Shown piece after piece: positions 35,008 to 44,727 of a stretch of DNA of 64,000 bases; within the stretch, counting starts at the first letter, position 1, and each line of letters opens with the position of its first letter. Location of the stretch: the NCBI GenBank assembly GCA_028281285.1, contig JANQKF010000001.1:1-64000 (forward strand). The letters run 5' to 3'. The position numbers and the translations under genes were made by a program. A model generated the notes under the pieces. That model worked only from the letters and a program-made list of their open reading frames with translations, searched no databases and was not told the origin of the DNA. The DNA is from Cyclobacteriaceae bacterium. GTDB lineage: Bacteria; Bacteroidota; Bacteroidia; Cytophagales; Cyclobacteriaceae.

Positions 35008-35936
35008 TTCCCGCCTTTGTATGGTCTTAATTCATTCCATTTATCAATAAACATCACAGCGGCTTCAATGCTTCGTAAGGTGCTTGTTCTGCCTCTTTCC
35101 AAACTCGATTCACTAGGATTTCTTGCCCCCCATACTCCCGTGCTTGACATCTCAGCTGAAGAGGTTTTTTTACCCGTAGATTCCTGTTTCAGGCCTTCGG
35201 CCAGGAACACAAGCAAAGCCGTAGGATCACCGGCAATGACTTCGGGCAGCATAGCATTCATATGAGGAGGCAAAGTCAGTTTTGGTGTTTCGGCTTTGTC
35301 CATTTGCACAAGGTTCGGAATCAAATACATCGAACTTGAGGTCTCAGGAGTTCCTGCGTGTCTATCCAATAATGTTCTTGGTGGCACATAGCCAGCAGAT
35401 TTGGTTTTGGTTTGTGAATAGAATGGGCCGACCGCCTCTCCATAACTTACTGCTATTCCTTCGGTCGTTTGGTTGATTTGATCTACCAGCAGTGTGGTAA
35501 TCGCCCTATTTCCTCCGTGAGCATTCATGATAATAAATCGCTTGAAACCATGTATGATCAGGCTTTCAACCGCCTCCAAGTGTACTTTGAGTATGGTTTC
35601 AGCGCTCAGACTAATTGTTCCCGCAAAGCCCATATGATAGGGGGATTGGCCAGCCATAAGTACAGGTGCTACCAGAATATCTCTTTCCTGGGCAATGAGT
35701 TTACAGCGTTCGACTCCATTCAAAAAATCGGTGCCGATGGGCAAGTGGTCTGCATGTTGTTCTAATGCCCCAACCGGGATGATCACCATATCGGATTTTG
35801 TCAGGAATTTCTCTACCTCAGCCACCGACATATGTGGTAGATAGTTTTTTACTTTTTTTTGTGTCCAAAGTGGATTGGTTTGGCTGGACAGGTTAATCGA
35901 CAAGAAAATCAGGAATAGAAATGAAAATACTCTCAT
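35004..35936 (-). CDS. Secreted creatininase-family amidohydrolase
   Basis: 310 residues with a signal peptide (about 1-19). Creatininase-type metal sites are visible: EQHADHLPIGTD near 58-69 and NAHGGNRAITT near 140-150. Family members hydrolyse cyclic amides or remove formyl groups (creatininase, MftE-like, FAPy deformylase). Export is unusual for the family, so the substrate is open. It is the last gene of the minus-strand sugar operon, and its stop overlaps the epimerase stop by 4 bp. Confidence 0.8.
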   Translation of the reverse strand: MRVFSFLFLIFLSINLSSQTNPLWTQKKVKNYLPHMSVAEVEKFLTKSDMVIIPVGALEQHADHLPIGTDFLNGVERCKLIAQERDILVAPVLMAGQSPYHMGFAGTISLSAETILKVHLEAVESLIIHGFKRFIIMNAHGGNRAITTLLVDQINQTTEGIAVSYGEAVGPFYSQTKTKSAGYVPPRTLLDRHAGTPETSSSMYLIPNLVQMDKAETPKLTLPPHMNAMLPEVIAGDPTALLVFLAEGLKQESTGKKTSSAEMSSTGVWGARNPSESSLERGRTSTLRSIEAAVMFIDKWNELRPYKGGN

Positions 35937-36011
35937 GGTCTTACAGTTAGAATCAGACAGAAGATAAGCACTCCCTCTTAGAATGGCTATGAAAATTACT
36001 TGCTTGGCGGA

Positions 36012-36362
36012 TCAGTAAAGTTGCTTAGCGGTTTCAAATATTTCTTCTATCAAGTCTATTGGTAGGTCATCATTCGGGTCTATGTAAAGTACCTTCATTT
36101 TGGCACGTTTGGCCTGAATTAGTAAAGGGTGTTCAATGAATTTCCCTTTGACAATACCGATATAAGGCTGATTGGTCCTTTTATCAGACCAGAGATAGCA
36201 GAACATTTTACCCTTGTAAACAAACATAGGCATTCGGTACTTCCATGCTTCAGTTATATCTTGATCAAACCTTAAAATCCATTCACGAAGGGCCTGAAAG
36301 CAACTGAGGTTAGGTTCTTCGTGGTTCAGATACCACTGATCGATATCTCGGAGCTCACTCAA
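36012..36362 (-). CDS. DUF1801-domain protein
   Basis: 116 residues with a TTG start that overlaps the stop of the upstream DUF1080 gene (TTGA). The core LREWILRFDQDITEAWKYRMPMFVYKGKMFCYL is the DUF1801/YdhG-like signature. Cytosolic, function unknown. Tight coupling to the sugar operon may be incidental. Confidence 0.75.
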   Translation of the reverse strand: MSELRDIDQWYLNHEEPNLSCFQALREWILRFDQDITEAWKYRMPMFVYKGKMFCYLWSDKRTNQPYIGIVKGKFIEHPLLIQAKRAKMKVLYIDPNDDLPIDLIEEIFETAKQLY

Positions 36363-37156
36363 AGCTCCCGTACCCAGATATTCCTGAACCGAACCGGATT
36401 TCCATGATCTTGCAATATGATCGCTCCTTTTCCATGAGGAGGATTCTTTGGAAGCCCGATATATTCGGTGGTTCCTTTCAGTTCGACATGATTCTGTATT
36501 ACCACTCCGTTATGAATCACTGTAATGTATGCAGAGCTTACCTTGATGCCATCAGCATTGAACACAGGTGCTTTATAAATGATATCGTACGTATTCCACT
36601 CGCCTGGAGCGACCATCGCATTGACCAAGGGAATGGCCTGTTTATAGAGTGATCCCGCTTGTCCATTGGAGTAGGTTTTGCTTTCATAACTATCCAGAAT
36701 CTGGACTTCATATTTTTCCTGGAGGAATACCCCTGAATTGCCTCTTCCCTGACCCTCGCCAACAATTTCGGTCGGGGCACTCCATTCAAGATGTAACTGG
36801 ATATCACTGAACTTTCTCCTGGTCATGATACTGCCCGAACCTTTGGTCACCTCCATGTAGTCATCTTCGATTTTCCATTTGGCCTCTTCATCTCCTCGCC
36901 ATGATTTCCACTCTTGAAGAGTCGTCCCATCAAAAAGCACAATAGCATCGGAAGGTACAGACCCATTGACTACGGGAGTGATTTTTCGCGGTACGGGCTC
37001 CCAGACTTCCGTAACCTTCGGGTCCTTGATTTGTGCTTTTGCCGAATTTTCGAAGAGAATGAAGAAAACAATAGCGATTACATGAATCACAATAAAAAAT
37101 CTCCAATAGAATCGTTGTGTATCTCCGAATATGGGTTTGCGTGAAGTTCTTTTCAT
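36359..37156 (-). CDS. DUF1080 (3-keto-glycoside hydrolase-like) protein, membrane-anchored or secreted
   Basis: 265 residues from the ATG giving MKRTSRKPIFG; a TTG three codons upstream overlaps the preceding gene. A hydrophobic segment at about 20-42 is a signal or anchor. The DUF1080 jelly-roll follows: AIVLFDGTTLQEWKSW, then IMTRRKFSDIQLHLEW, GNSGVFLQEKYEVQILDSY and the closing RFRNIWVREL. In Bacteroides, relatives act on 3-keto-glycosides. It lies in a five-gene run with a Gfo/Idh enzyme and a second DUF1080 gene. Confidence 0.85.
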   Translation of the reverse strand: MKRTSRKPIFGDTQRFYWRFFIVIHVIAIVFFILFENSAKAQIKDPKVTEVWEPVPRKITPVVNGSVPSDAIVLFDGTTLQEWKSWRGDEEAKWKIEDDYMEVTKGSGSIMTRRKFSDIQLHLEWSAPTEIVGEGQGRGNSGVFLQEKYEVQILDSYESKTYSNGQAGSLYKQAIPLVNAMVAPGEWNTYDIIYKAPVFNADGIKVSSAYITVIHNGVVIQNHVELKGTTEYIGLPKNPPHGKGAIILQDHGNPVRFRNIWVREL

Positions 37157-37157
37157 T

Positions 37158-38207
37158 TTAATCAATTCCTAATAGTCCTTTAAACTCTTCATCGCTCATA
37201 CCCGAACCTGCGAAGTCATCGAAAGTCTTTTCGGTGGCCTGAATGATAAAGTCACTAATGTATTCCGCACCTTCTTTTGCTCCTTGTTCTGGAGACTTGA
37301 TACAGCACTCCCATTCCAATACCGCCCAGCCGTCATAGCCATACTGTGTCAGTTTTGAAAAGATGCTTTTGAAATCTACCTGTCCGTCACCTACAGATCT
37401 GAATCTGCCAGGACGGTCTACCCAATCCTGGAACCCTCCGTACACTCCTGACTTTCCGGTCGGGTTAAACTCTGCGTCTTTTACATGGAACATCCGGATC
37501 AATTCGTGGTAGTGATCGATAAATGTCAAGTAATCCAATTGTTGAAGAACAAAATGGCTTGGATCGTAAAGTATTTTGGCTCGATTGTGGTGTCGGGTGG
37601 CTTCCAGAAATTTCTCGAAGGAAATTCCATCATGAAGATCTTCCCCTGGGTGAATCTCATAGCAGGCATCCACACCACATTCTTCGAAATGGTTTAGAAT
37701 GGGAAGCCAGCGATTAGCCAATTCATTGAATGCCTTTTCTACTAATCCGGCAGGTCGTTGAGGCCATGCGTAGAAGTAAGGCCAAACTAAGGCACCGGAA
37801 AACGTTGCGTGAACGTTCAATCCAAGATTTCGGGAGGCAGAACCTGCTTTCATTACCTGATCGATAGCCCATTCATTCCGCTGTTTTGCATTCAAGCCTT
37901 CAGGGGCAAAACCTTTAAACAGCTCTTCGTAGGCAGGATGTACGGCAACCAGTTGTCCCTGAAGGTGGGTCGAGAGTTCACTCACCTCAAGTCCGGATTC
38001 GGAAAGTATTCCCTTTAACTCATCGCAATAATCTTTGCTTTCAGCCGCTTTGTCCAGATCGATAAGGCGCGAATCCCACGTTGGAATCTGAACAGCCTTG
38101 TAGCCAAGCCCGCTGGCCCATTCTGCCATTCCCTTAAGTGTATTGAATGGGGGAGTATCATCAGCAAACTGTGCCAGGAAAATTGCAGGTCCCTTGATCG
38201 TTTTCAT
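37158..38207 (-). CDS. Sugar phosphate isomerase/epimerase-like TIM-barrel protein
   Basis: 349 residues with no signal peptide. Xylose-isomerase-like (AP-endonuclease 2) barrel with metal-site segments YEIHPGEDLHDG, KILYDPSHFV and FHVKDAEF, followed by DGWAVLEWECC. Such proteins isomerise, epimerise or dehydrate (keto-)sugars. It starts 3 bp after the Gfo/Idh stop, so the products likely act in one pathway, probably on the 3-keto sugar released by the DUF1080 proteins. Confidence 0.85.
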   Translation of the reverse strand: MKTIKGPAIFLAQFADDTPPFNTLKGMAEWASGLGYKAVQIPTWDSRLIDLDKAAESKDYCDELKGILSESGLEVSELSTHLQGQLVAVHPAYEELFKGFAPEGLNAKQRNEWAIDQVMKAGSASRNLGLNVHATFSGALVWPYFYAWPQRPAGLVEKAFNELANRWLPILNHFEECGVDACYEIHPGEDLHDGISFEKFLEATRHHNRAKILYDPSHFVLQQLDYLTFIDHYHELIRMFHVKDAEFNPTGKSGVYGGFQDWVDRPGRFRSVGDGQVDFKSIFSKLTQYGYDGWAVLEWECCIKSPEQGAKEGAEYISDFIIQATEKTFDDFAGSGMSDEEFKGLLGID

Positions 38208-38210
38208 GTC

Positions 38211-39347
38211 TTATTCAATTTTGGTCCAGGCTTGACTGTTTTTGTCTGAGTCAAAAGCCGCTTGCATAAACTTCATGCCACGGATTCCTTCATCAAGCCG
38301 TGGATAAGTGAAGCTGCCGGAGTTGCCGCTTCTTGTTGCGATAATATCATCCGCAAAATTTTTGTAAATGTTCGCAAAAGCCTCTAGATAGCCCTCTGGA
38401 TGTCCTCCCGGTGTTCTGGTCATGGCAGTTGCCGAAGGACTAGTTGCACTGAAACCAGTTGTTCTTGTTTCCACTGGTTTTCCTTGTCGTTTGATGGTGA
38501 GCGTATTAGGATTCATTTGGTGCCATTCGATACTGGCCTTATCTCCATATATCCGAATGTTCAAGTCGTTTTCTTCTCCAACAGCAATCTGTGAGAAATT
38601 CATGTGGCCTCTTATCCCACTTTCCATTTCCAACATCACCTGTCCATCATCATCTAGTTGACGGTGAGGAACAACTCGGTTCAAATGAGCTGAAACTGAA
38701 GTGATATGTTGTCCCAACATGGTTTCTACAAGATTTGCCGCATGGACTCCAATATCACCTAATGCTCCACCAATGCCAGATTTTGTTGGGTCTGATCTCC
38801 AAGCGGCTTGTTTTTGTCCCTCTTGTTCAATGGGTTCGCTTAACCACCCTTGCAAGTATTCCACAATTACTTTTCGGGGAGTGCCAAGTTCTCCGGATTG
38901 GATCATCTCTCTTGCTTCATGTACCAAAGGGTAACCCGTATATGTGTAGGTTACAGCAAATTTCAAATTAGTGTCTTGAGCCTCTTTACCTAATTGAATG
39001 GCCTGTTCCAAATTGGCAGTTAGGGGTTTATCGCAAATCACATTGAACCCATTGGCCAGAGCCATTGAGGCTTGAGGTTGATGAAGAAAATTGGGAGTTA
39101 CGATAGATACAATATCGATTCGCTCATCATCCGGTAGTCGTGCTTCAGATTCGAGCATGGTTTGATAATCTGGATAGACGCGTTCGAGCCCAAGTGCATG
39201 TCCAGACCGAATTGACTTTTCTGGTGTGCTACTCAAGGCTCCCGCTACTAAATCTACATTTCCGGCAATTCGAGCTGCAAGCCTATGAACTTCTCCTATG
39301 AAAGCTCCTTCACCTCCTCCAATCATGCCCATTTTCAAATTCTGCAT
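38211..39347 (-). CDS. Gfo/Idh/MocA-family NAD(P)-dependent oxidoreductase
   Basis: 378 residues. The Rossmann start MGMIGGGEGAFIGEVHR, the CDKPLT motif near 105 with the catalytic Lys, and GGALGDIGVHAANL with the Asp/His pair are all present. Family members oxidise or reduce cyclic polyols and 3-keto-sugars with NAD(P). In this context reduction or oxidation at C3 of a sugar is the likely job. It sits between a DUF1080 lipoprotein gene (4 bp away) and the TIM-barrel gene (3 bp away). Confidence 0.9.
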   Translation of the reverse strand: MQNLKMGMIGGGEGAFIGEVHRLAARIAGNVDLVAGALSSTPEKSIRSGHALGLERVYPDYQTMLESEARLPDDERIDIVSIVTPNFLHQPQASMALANGFNVICDKPLTANLEQAIQLGKEAQDTNLKFAVTYTYTGYPLVHEAREMIQSGELGTPRKVIVEYLQGWLSEPIEQEGQKQAAWRSDPTKSGIGGALGDIGVHAANLVETMLGQHITSVSAHLNRVVPHRQLDDDGQVMLEMESGIRGHMNFSQIAVGEENDLNIRIYGDKASIEWHQMNPNTLTIKRQGKPVETRTTGFSATSPSATAMTRTPGGHPEGYLEAFANIYKNFADDIIATRSGNSGSFTYPRLDEGIRGMKFMQAAFDSDKNSQAWTKIE

Positions 39348-39351
39348 CTGA

Positions 39352-40137
39352 TTAATCTAGCTTTTTCAGTTTTACTGTTCTGAATTGAATGGGGTGACTT
39401 TCGCTCTGCAGCGCAATATATCCCCCAGTGAGTGCTGTTCCATCCGGCTTAGCGTCTTCATTGTATCCATCTACCACGCCACCTCCAATTACAGGTTTAG
39501 TATAAGAAATCACAGTATCTCCATCAATGATGTGCGAAATTTTGTCATTACCCTCAACCAAAACATCTATTGTCACCCATTCTTCTCTATGGTAGGTGGG
39601 GGCATTTGCGGTGATGCAATGTCTCTCATCTAATTTGCCGTTCATCTCTACATGTGTTCCCGGAGTGCATAAGTTTCCGGTAGGGCGTTCATTTTCTCCA
39701 TCGCCACCCAAAAACTGTACTTCAATAGAAATGGGAAAATCTTGATCCAGTCCCATCGATTCAGGGGACTGGGAATGTAGCATCACCCCGCTATTCTTAA
39801 AAGCCCAACCTGGCCCTCCACTCACCTGATCTCCCAAAATTCTGTATTCAATTCTAAGCAGATAATTGGAAAATGGTTCTTTGTAAAAAAGGTGGCCAAA
39901 ACGGTCATCAAAATTTTCGTAGGCTTCGTATCCTACAGTTAATAATCCGTCTTCAACTCGAAATGTATTTCCAAAGTTGTTGTCCAACTCATACCCTCTG
40001 ATTTTTATATGCCAACCGTCCAGATTTTGTCCATTGAAGAGGTTAATCCACTCCGCTTTTTGCTCTTGTGGCTCGCAAGAGGTAAAAATGAGACAAATGG
40101 TAAAGAGAATAATTGATAAAGGGTACTTCCTGGTCAC
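39352..40137 (-). CDS. DUF1080 lipoprotein (3-keto-glycoside hydrolase-like)
   Basis: 261 residues with a lipoprotein signal peptide; the lipobox FTSC puts the acylated Cys at about 20. The DUF1080 fold follows: WINLFNGQNLDGWHIKI, then LLRIEYRILG, KNSGVMLHSQSPESMG, IEVQFLGGDG and HPIQFRTVKLKKL. It is the first gene of the minus-strand sugar operon. As a lipoprotein it would cleave glycosides already oxidised in the periplasm. It shares the fold with the product at 36359 but little detailed sequence, so the two may differ in substrate. Confidence 0.85.
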   Translation of the reverse strand: MTRKYPLSIILFTICLIFTSCEPQEQKAEWINLFNGQNLDGWHIKIRGYELDNNFGNTFRVEDGLLTVGYEAYENFDDRFGHLFYKEPFSNYLLRIEYRILGDQVSGGPGWAFKNSGVMLHSQSPESMGLDQDFPISIEVQFLGGDGENERPTGNLCTPGTHVEMNGKLDERHCITANAPTYHREEWVTIDVLVEGNDKISHIIDGDTVISYTKPVIGGGVVDGYNEDAKPDGTALTGGYIALQSESHPIQFRTVKLKKLD

Positions 40138-40188
40138 AGCGGATTAATTGATCAAGTGATTAATTTAAGAAAAAGGGGCAGTATTCCA

Positions 40189-40866
40189 TCAATCTTTAAT
40201 TCCGTTGAGGAAGGCTTCGGCAATAATCAGGTCCTCCGGTGTTGTAATCTTGATGTTTCGGTAGTCCCCTTCTATCAGATTGATAGATTCTCCATAGGCC
40301 TCCAACACAGTTGCATCATCAGTGAATGAATTCTCATACTCGGTATCGAAGGCACTTTTGATCAAATCGATTCGGAAGGTTTGAGGTGTTTGTATTAGGT
40401 AGTATTTGGATCGATCCACCATGCGATTTCCGTCATTTTCCTGAACTCTGATTGAGTCCTTCAACGGAACTGCAACAATCGCATTTCCTTTCTCAGCAGC
40501 TACTTCATACGATGAATTGATAATATTAGTGGTGACTAGTGGCCTAACCCCATCATGAATTGCCACCAACCCCTCCTTGTTTCCAATATGGTCAAGGCCA
40601 TTTTTTACAGAATCGAATCTTTGGATACCACCTGCTACAACATCGTGTGGGATTTGAAACAAGTGATGAGAACAAAGTTCCCTCCAGGTATCGATTTCGT
40701 TCTCCGGGAGCACAACTATGATTCTCATTCCCATAGAGGCCTTATAATACCGGTTAATGGTATGCATTAAAATTGGCAACCCGTGAAGCGGTATGAATTG
40801 CTTTGGAGTGTCGTTGTTCATTCGGCTTCCACGTCCACCTGCTACTATGATTGCGTATCGCTGCAT
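40189..40866 (-). CDS. ispD: 2-C-methyl-D-erythritol 4-phosphate cytidylyltransferase
   Basis: 225 residues from the ATG giving MQRYAII. The nucleotidyltransferase signature AGGRGSRM and the PKQF lysine, the IHDGVRPL motif and DDATVLEAYG are all present. IspD makes CDP-ME in the non-mevalonate isoprenoid pathway. The terminator of queA lies immediately upstream, so expression needs its own promoter or read-through. Confidence 0.95.
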   Translation of the reverse strand: MQRYAIIVAGGRGSRMNNDTPKQFIPLHGLPILMHTINRYYKASMGMRIIVVLPENEIDTWRELCSHHLFQIPHDVVAGGIQRFDSVKNGLDHIGNKEGLVAIHDGVRPLVTTNIINSSYEVAAEKGNAIVAVPLKDSIRVQENDGNRMVDRSKYYLIQTPQTFRIDLIKSAFDTEYENSFTDDATVLEAYGESINLIEGDYRNIKITTPEDLIIAEAFLNGIKD

Positions 40867-40880
40867 CAATTGAAATAAAA

Positions 40881-40906
40881 AAGCCTCCCGAATAATCAGG
40901 AGGCTT
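40881..40906 (-). terminator. Terminator between queA and ispD
   Basis: AAGCCTCC / GGAGGCTT form an 8-bp stem with a 10-nt loop, followed on the minus strand by TTTTTTATTT. It ends 14 bp upstream of the ispD start codon. Confidence 0.75.
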
Positions 40907-40926
40907 CAATTTACGTCTTTATTTCT

Positions 40927-41973
40927 TTACACAATCAGCATCGCATCGCCATAACTGAAGAATCTGTACTTTTCTTCAATGGCTACTTTGTAGGCGTTCA
41001 TGATATTGTCGTAACCACCAAATGCCGCTGCCTGCATCAATAATGTAGATTCAGGCATGTGGAAATTGGTCACCAACGCATTACAGATTTTAAAATCATA
41101 GGGAGGGAATATAAACTTGTCCGTCCATGCTTCATTCGCCTTTAATCGACCACTCGCTGAGACTGACGATTCTAACGTTCTCATAGAGGTAGTTCCTACC
41201 GCACAAACTCTCTTTTTATTGTCCAGTGCATTGTTGACAAGGTCAGCAGTAGGTTCACCAATAATGTAGTGCTCTGAATCCATTTTATGCTTGGTCAAAT
41301 CTTCCACATCCACAGGTCTGAATGTTCCAAGCCCGATATGTAGAGTGATCGGAGTGATATCGACACCTTTGATCTCCAATCGTTTCATTACTTGAAGTGT
41401 GAAATGCAAACCTGCAACCGGAGCTGCCACAGCACCTACATGTTCTGCATAGATGGTTTGAAATCGCTCTCTGTCTTCCGGCTCAGTTGGTCTTGGGATG
41501 ATTCTTGGTAGTGGAGTTTCTCCAAGCGTATCAATAGTCCTATAGAATTCTTCGTCAGAGCCGTCAAAAAGGAAACGAATTGTTCTTCCTCTTGAAGTAG
41601 TGTTATCAATGACTTCTGCAACCAATTCACCATCTCCAAAGTAAAGTTTGTTGCCAACACGAATCTTTCTTGCCGGGTCAACCAATACATCCCAAAGATG
41701 CATTTCCTGATTAAGTTCTCTAAGCAAGAAAACTTCAATCTGTGCTCCTGTCTTTTCCTTCTGTCCGTACAACCTAGCAGGAAAAACCTTAGTATTATTA
41801 TTAACCAAGACATCTCCATCATCAAAATAGTCGACAATATCTTTGAAGGTCTTATGTTCAATATCACCGGTTTCACGGTGTAGAACCATTAGTCTTGACT
41901 CGTCTCGGTTTTCTGCTGGATACTTTGCAATTCGATCTTCCGGAAGCTCGAACTTGAAAGCGGACAATTTCAT
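40927..41973 (-). CDS. queA: tRNA preQ1(34) S-adenosylmethionine ribosyltransferase-isomerase
   Basis: 348 residues from the ATG giving [16 protein letters not shown], the conventional family start; ATGs 10 or more codons upstream are too close to the -7 element at 42019-42026. QueA motifs include [16 protein letters not shown], then [24 protein letters not shown] and [12 protein letters not shown]. It transfers the ribosyl part of SAM to preQ1 in tRNA, forming epoxyqueuosine. It has its own promoter and terminator. Confidence 0.95.
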   Translation of the reverse strand: MKLSAFKFELPEDRIAKYPAENRDESRLMVLHRETGDIEHKTFKDIVDYFDDGDVLVNNNTKVFPARLYGQKEKTGAQIEVFLLRELNQEMHLWDVLVDPARKIRVGNKLYFGDGELVAEVIDNTTSRGRTIRFLFDGSDEEFYRTIDTLGETPLPRIIPRPTEPEDRERFQTIYAEHVGAVAAPVAGLHFTLQVMKRLEIKGVDITPITLHIGLGTFRPVDVEDLTKHKMDSEHYIIGEPTADLVNNALDNKKRVCAVGTTSMRTLESSVSASGRLKANEAWTDKFIFPPYDFKICNALVTNFHMPESTLLMQAAAFGGYDNIMNAYKVAIEEKYRFFSYGDAMLIV

Positions 41974-42018
41974 CCTGGTGATTTGTGTAATCTGCTGCGT
42001 CATCTTTCTATAAGCCTG

Positions 42019-42026
42019 CAAAGATA
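42019..42026 (-). promoter_or_regulatory. -7 element (TATCTTTG) for queA
   Basis: TATCTTTG on the minus strand, about 45 bp before the preferred queA start. It argues against the upstream start codons, because transcription would begin at about 42012. Confidence 0.5.
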
Positions 42027-42256
42027 GGAATAAAATCAGTGGTCTCATAAACAGAAAGCACAGATTCTTAGTTCATAGCACCATAAATGAGTTGATCATC
42101 TTTAGATTCGTTGCGTCCATTCAACTGTTTGAAATTCCGATCAATACCGCTTTTGTAATATTTAAGTAATTCAGAATGGAAGCTGTTTACTTTTTTTGAT
42201 TCTTTACGTTTACAAAATAGCGCTTAGAAAGATCTAAAAACTCAAACAACGATCAC

Positions 42257-43513
42257 GTGGGAATATTTTTAAAGTTACTGGGGGAGAGTATTCGATTTGC
42301 ATGGCAGGTTCTAACCACAAATCTCCTGAGGACAGCCTTGTCCTTACTTGGTGTAACCATTGGAATTATGTTGATTATTACGGTGTACACCTTTGTCGAT
42401 TCCCTTGAAAAAAATGTAAAAGACGGATTGGACTTCCTGGGTTCCAACGTTGTTACGGTAGGCAAATTCCCTTTTGGTGATGGCCCTGACCCCAACTATC
42501 CATGGTGGAGGTATTTCAGACGCCCAAATAATAACTACTCGGAGTTTGAGTTCTTAAGAGCCAATATGCAATCAGCCGCAGCGGTTTCTATTTCCGGGCA
42601 ACGAAGTACAACGGTTAAAAGGGGAAGTAGTAGTATCAACAGCATCGACATTTATGGGGTAAGCTATTTTTATAAAGATGTTTATGAAATTCCCATTGAA
42701 TTCGGGCGCTATTTTACTCAACAGGAAATTGACGGTGGTCGCAATGTGGCCATTATTGGTGATGAAGTGGCAAAATCTCTTTTCGAGGGGCAAAACCCGA
42801 TTGGAAAGGATGTAAAAATTCGTGGGTACAAAATGCGCGTGATTGGTGTGATGGAGCGCGAAGGTGAGAGTTTCATTGGCACACCAAGCAATGATGACAG
42901 GGTGTACATCCCCTATAAGCAATTCACCAAGATGTACTACATCGGGAGAAGATTTGGTGTAAATCCTTCTATCGCAGTCAAGGGATATGAAAATGATATT
43001 GGATTGGTTGAGGCTCAGAATGAAATGGAAGGGCTACTCCGTAAGGTTAGAGGTCTTAAGCCAAAAGAAGAGTCGAACTTTGCACTGAACAGACCTGAAG
43101 CTATCGCAGATGCGTTAAGCGGTATTTTCGATGTGCTTGGAATTGCAGGTGGTGTCATTGGAAGTTTTGCAATTCTTGTAGGCGGCTTTGGAATCATGAA
43201 TATCATGTTTGTTTCTGTACAAGAGCGTACCAAAATCATTGGTATTCAAAAGGCCCTTGGGGCGAAGAACTACTTTGTTTTGTTCCAGTTTCTTTTTGAG
43301 TCAATGTTCTTATGCTTGTTTGGAGGGCTCGTAGGGGTCTTAATTGTTTACCTAATTACCTTCATACCATTTGGAACTCTTGAGGTTACTTTAACTGTTA
43401 AGAATATCCTGAAAGGTGTGGTGTACTCCAGTGTAATTGGAATTGCTGCTGGTATTATTCCTTCTGCAAGAGCTGCGAGATTGGATCCTGTGGAAGCGAT
43501 CAGAACAAATTAA
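42257..43513 (+). CDS. MacB-like ABC transporter permease
   Basis: 418 residues with a GTG start. First helix at about 25-50 (RTALSLLGVTIGIMLIITVY), a MacB_PCD periplasmic domain (about 50-270) with NPIGKDVKIRG, and three C-terminal helices of the FtsX domain (about 290-400) ending ARAARLDPVEAIRTN. This is the single-permease topology, unlike the two long permeases elsewhere in the window. No ATPase is adjacent; such exporters usually pair with a LolD/MacB-type ATPase. It could belong to a peptide, drug or lipoprotein exporter. Confidence 0.85.
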   Translation: MGIFLKLLGESIRFAWQVLTTNLLRTALSLLGVTIGIMLIITVYTFVDSLEKNVKDGLDFLGSNVVTVGKFPFGDGPDPNYPWWRYFRRPNNNYSEFEFLRANMQSAAAVSISGQRSTTVKRGSSSINSIDIYGVSYFYKDVYEIPIEFGRYFTQQEIDGGRNVAIIGDEVAKSLFEGQNPIGKDVKIRGYKMRVIGVMEREGESFIGTPSNDDRVYIPYKQFTKMYYIGRRFGVNPSIAVKGYENDIGLVEAQNEMEGLLRKVRGLKPKEESNFALNRPEAIADALSGIFDVLGIAGGVIGSFAILVGGFGIMNIMFVSVQERTKIIGIQKALGAKNYFVLFQFLFESMFLCLFGGLVGVLIVYLITFIPFGTLEVTLTVKNILKGVVYSSVIGIAAGIIPSARAARLDPVEAIRTN

Positions 43514-43540
43514 GAAATAAGGTTGATTGATAGTTAAATA

Positions 43541-43572
43541 AAGAGGCCGGTTGAATTTTCAATCGGCCTCTT
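43541..43572. terminator. Shared terminator between the permease gene and recA
   Basis: AAGAGGCCG / CGGCCTCTT extend inward through a G-T pair to about 14 bp with a 4-nt loop. It lies between the convergent permease and recA genes. Confidence 0.75.
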
Positions 43573-43597
43573 CTCTGTTACAGTGTTTAGTTATTTC

Positions 43598-44623
43598 TTA
43601 TTCTGCAGCAGCTGCTTCTACTTCCTCTTCACCATTGACTTTAGCTTTGATCTTTGCTTCAAGTTCTTCCATAAGCTCGGGGTTATCTTCAATAAGCTGC
43701 TTGACGGCATCTCTGCCCTGCCCCAATTTTTCACCTGAATAGGAGAACCATGATCCGGCCTTTTGAATAATCTCCAATTCCACTCCTAAATCTAATATTT
43801 CTCCAGATTTGGAAATGCCCCGACCGTACATGATGTCGAATTCCACTACTTTGAATGGAGGAGCTACCTTATTCTTGACTACCTTAACACGAGTTCTATT
43901 ACCCATTACATTGTCCGCACTCTCCTTGATTTGACCAATTCTTCGAATGTCAAGCCTGACGGAAGAGTAGAATTTAAGTGCATTACCCCCGGTAGTCGTT
44001 TCCGGGTTTCCGAACATCACCCCGATTTTCTCCCTAAGCTGGTTGATAAAAATACAGGCACAGCCAGTCTTGTTAATAGCACCAGTTAGCTTTCTCAGCG
44101 CTTGGGACATTAACCTGGCTTGCAGCCCCATTTTACTATCACCCATTTCACCTTCCAGCTCACCTTTAGGAACCAAGGCTGCAACTGAGTCAATCACTAT
44201 GAGATCCAATGCACCCGAACGAATTAAGTGTTCTGCGATTTCGAGGGCCTGCTCTCCATTGTCAGGTTGAGAGATTAACAAGTTTTCAGTATCTATTCCG
44301 AGTTTCTCAGCATATCCTTTATCAAATGCATGTTCGGCATCGATGAAAGCTGCCATACCACCTCGCTTCTGTGCTTCGGCAATACAATGCATAGTAAGCG
44401 TGGTTTTACCAGAGGATTCAGGCCCGTAGATTTCAATCACTCTGCCGCGTGGAATTCCGCCAATGCCCAATGCAATGTCTAAACCTAAAGACCCGGTAGG
44501 GATGGAAGGTAGGTCAAGGACTTTTTCGTCACTCAACTTCATTACAGTACCTTTTCCGTATGTCTTTTCTAGTTTATCTATCGTTAATTGAAGGGCTTTC
44601 AGCTTTTCGGAATTCTCACTCAT
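43598..44623 (-). CDS. recA: Recombinase A
   Basis: 341 residues, normal length. Walker [10 protein letters not shown] at 67-75, Walker [11 protein letters not shown], the L1/L2 DNA-binding loops around [21 protein letters not shown], and an acidic tail ([11 protein letters not shown]). RecA catalyses strand exchange and triggers LexA-type cleavage. Single-gene unit. Confidence 0.98.
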   Translation of the reverse strand: MSENSEKLKALQLTIDKLEKTYGKGTVMKLSDEKVLDLPSIPTGSLGLDIALGIGGIPRGRVIEIYGPESSGKTTLTMHCIAEAQKRGGMAAFIDAEHAFDKGYAEKLGIDTENLLISQPDNGEQALEIAEHLIRSGALDLIVIDSVAALVPKGELEGEMGDSKMGLQARLMSQALRKLTGAINKTGCACIFINQLREKIGVMFGNPETTTGGNALKFYSSVRLDIRRIGQIKESADNVMGNRTRVKVVKNKVAPPFKVVEFDIMYGRGISKSGEILDLGVELEIIQKAGSWFSYSGEKLGQGRDAVKQLIEDNPELMEELEAKIKAKVNGEEEVEAAAAE

Positions 44624-44727
44624 GTCAAAGAAATTTAGTATTGGGAATAGTGTGTGAAGATAGTAGGAAAGGCCTCAATTAACAAAAGAATAACTCTCGA
44701 TTAATATGGTTAATTTTCGCCCCGATT

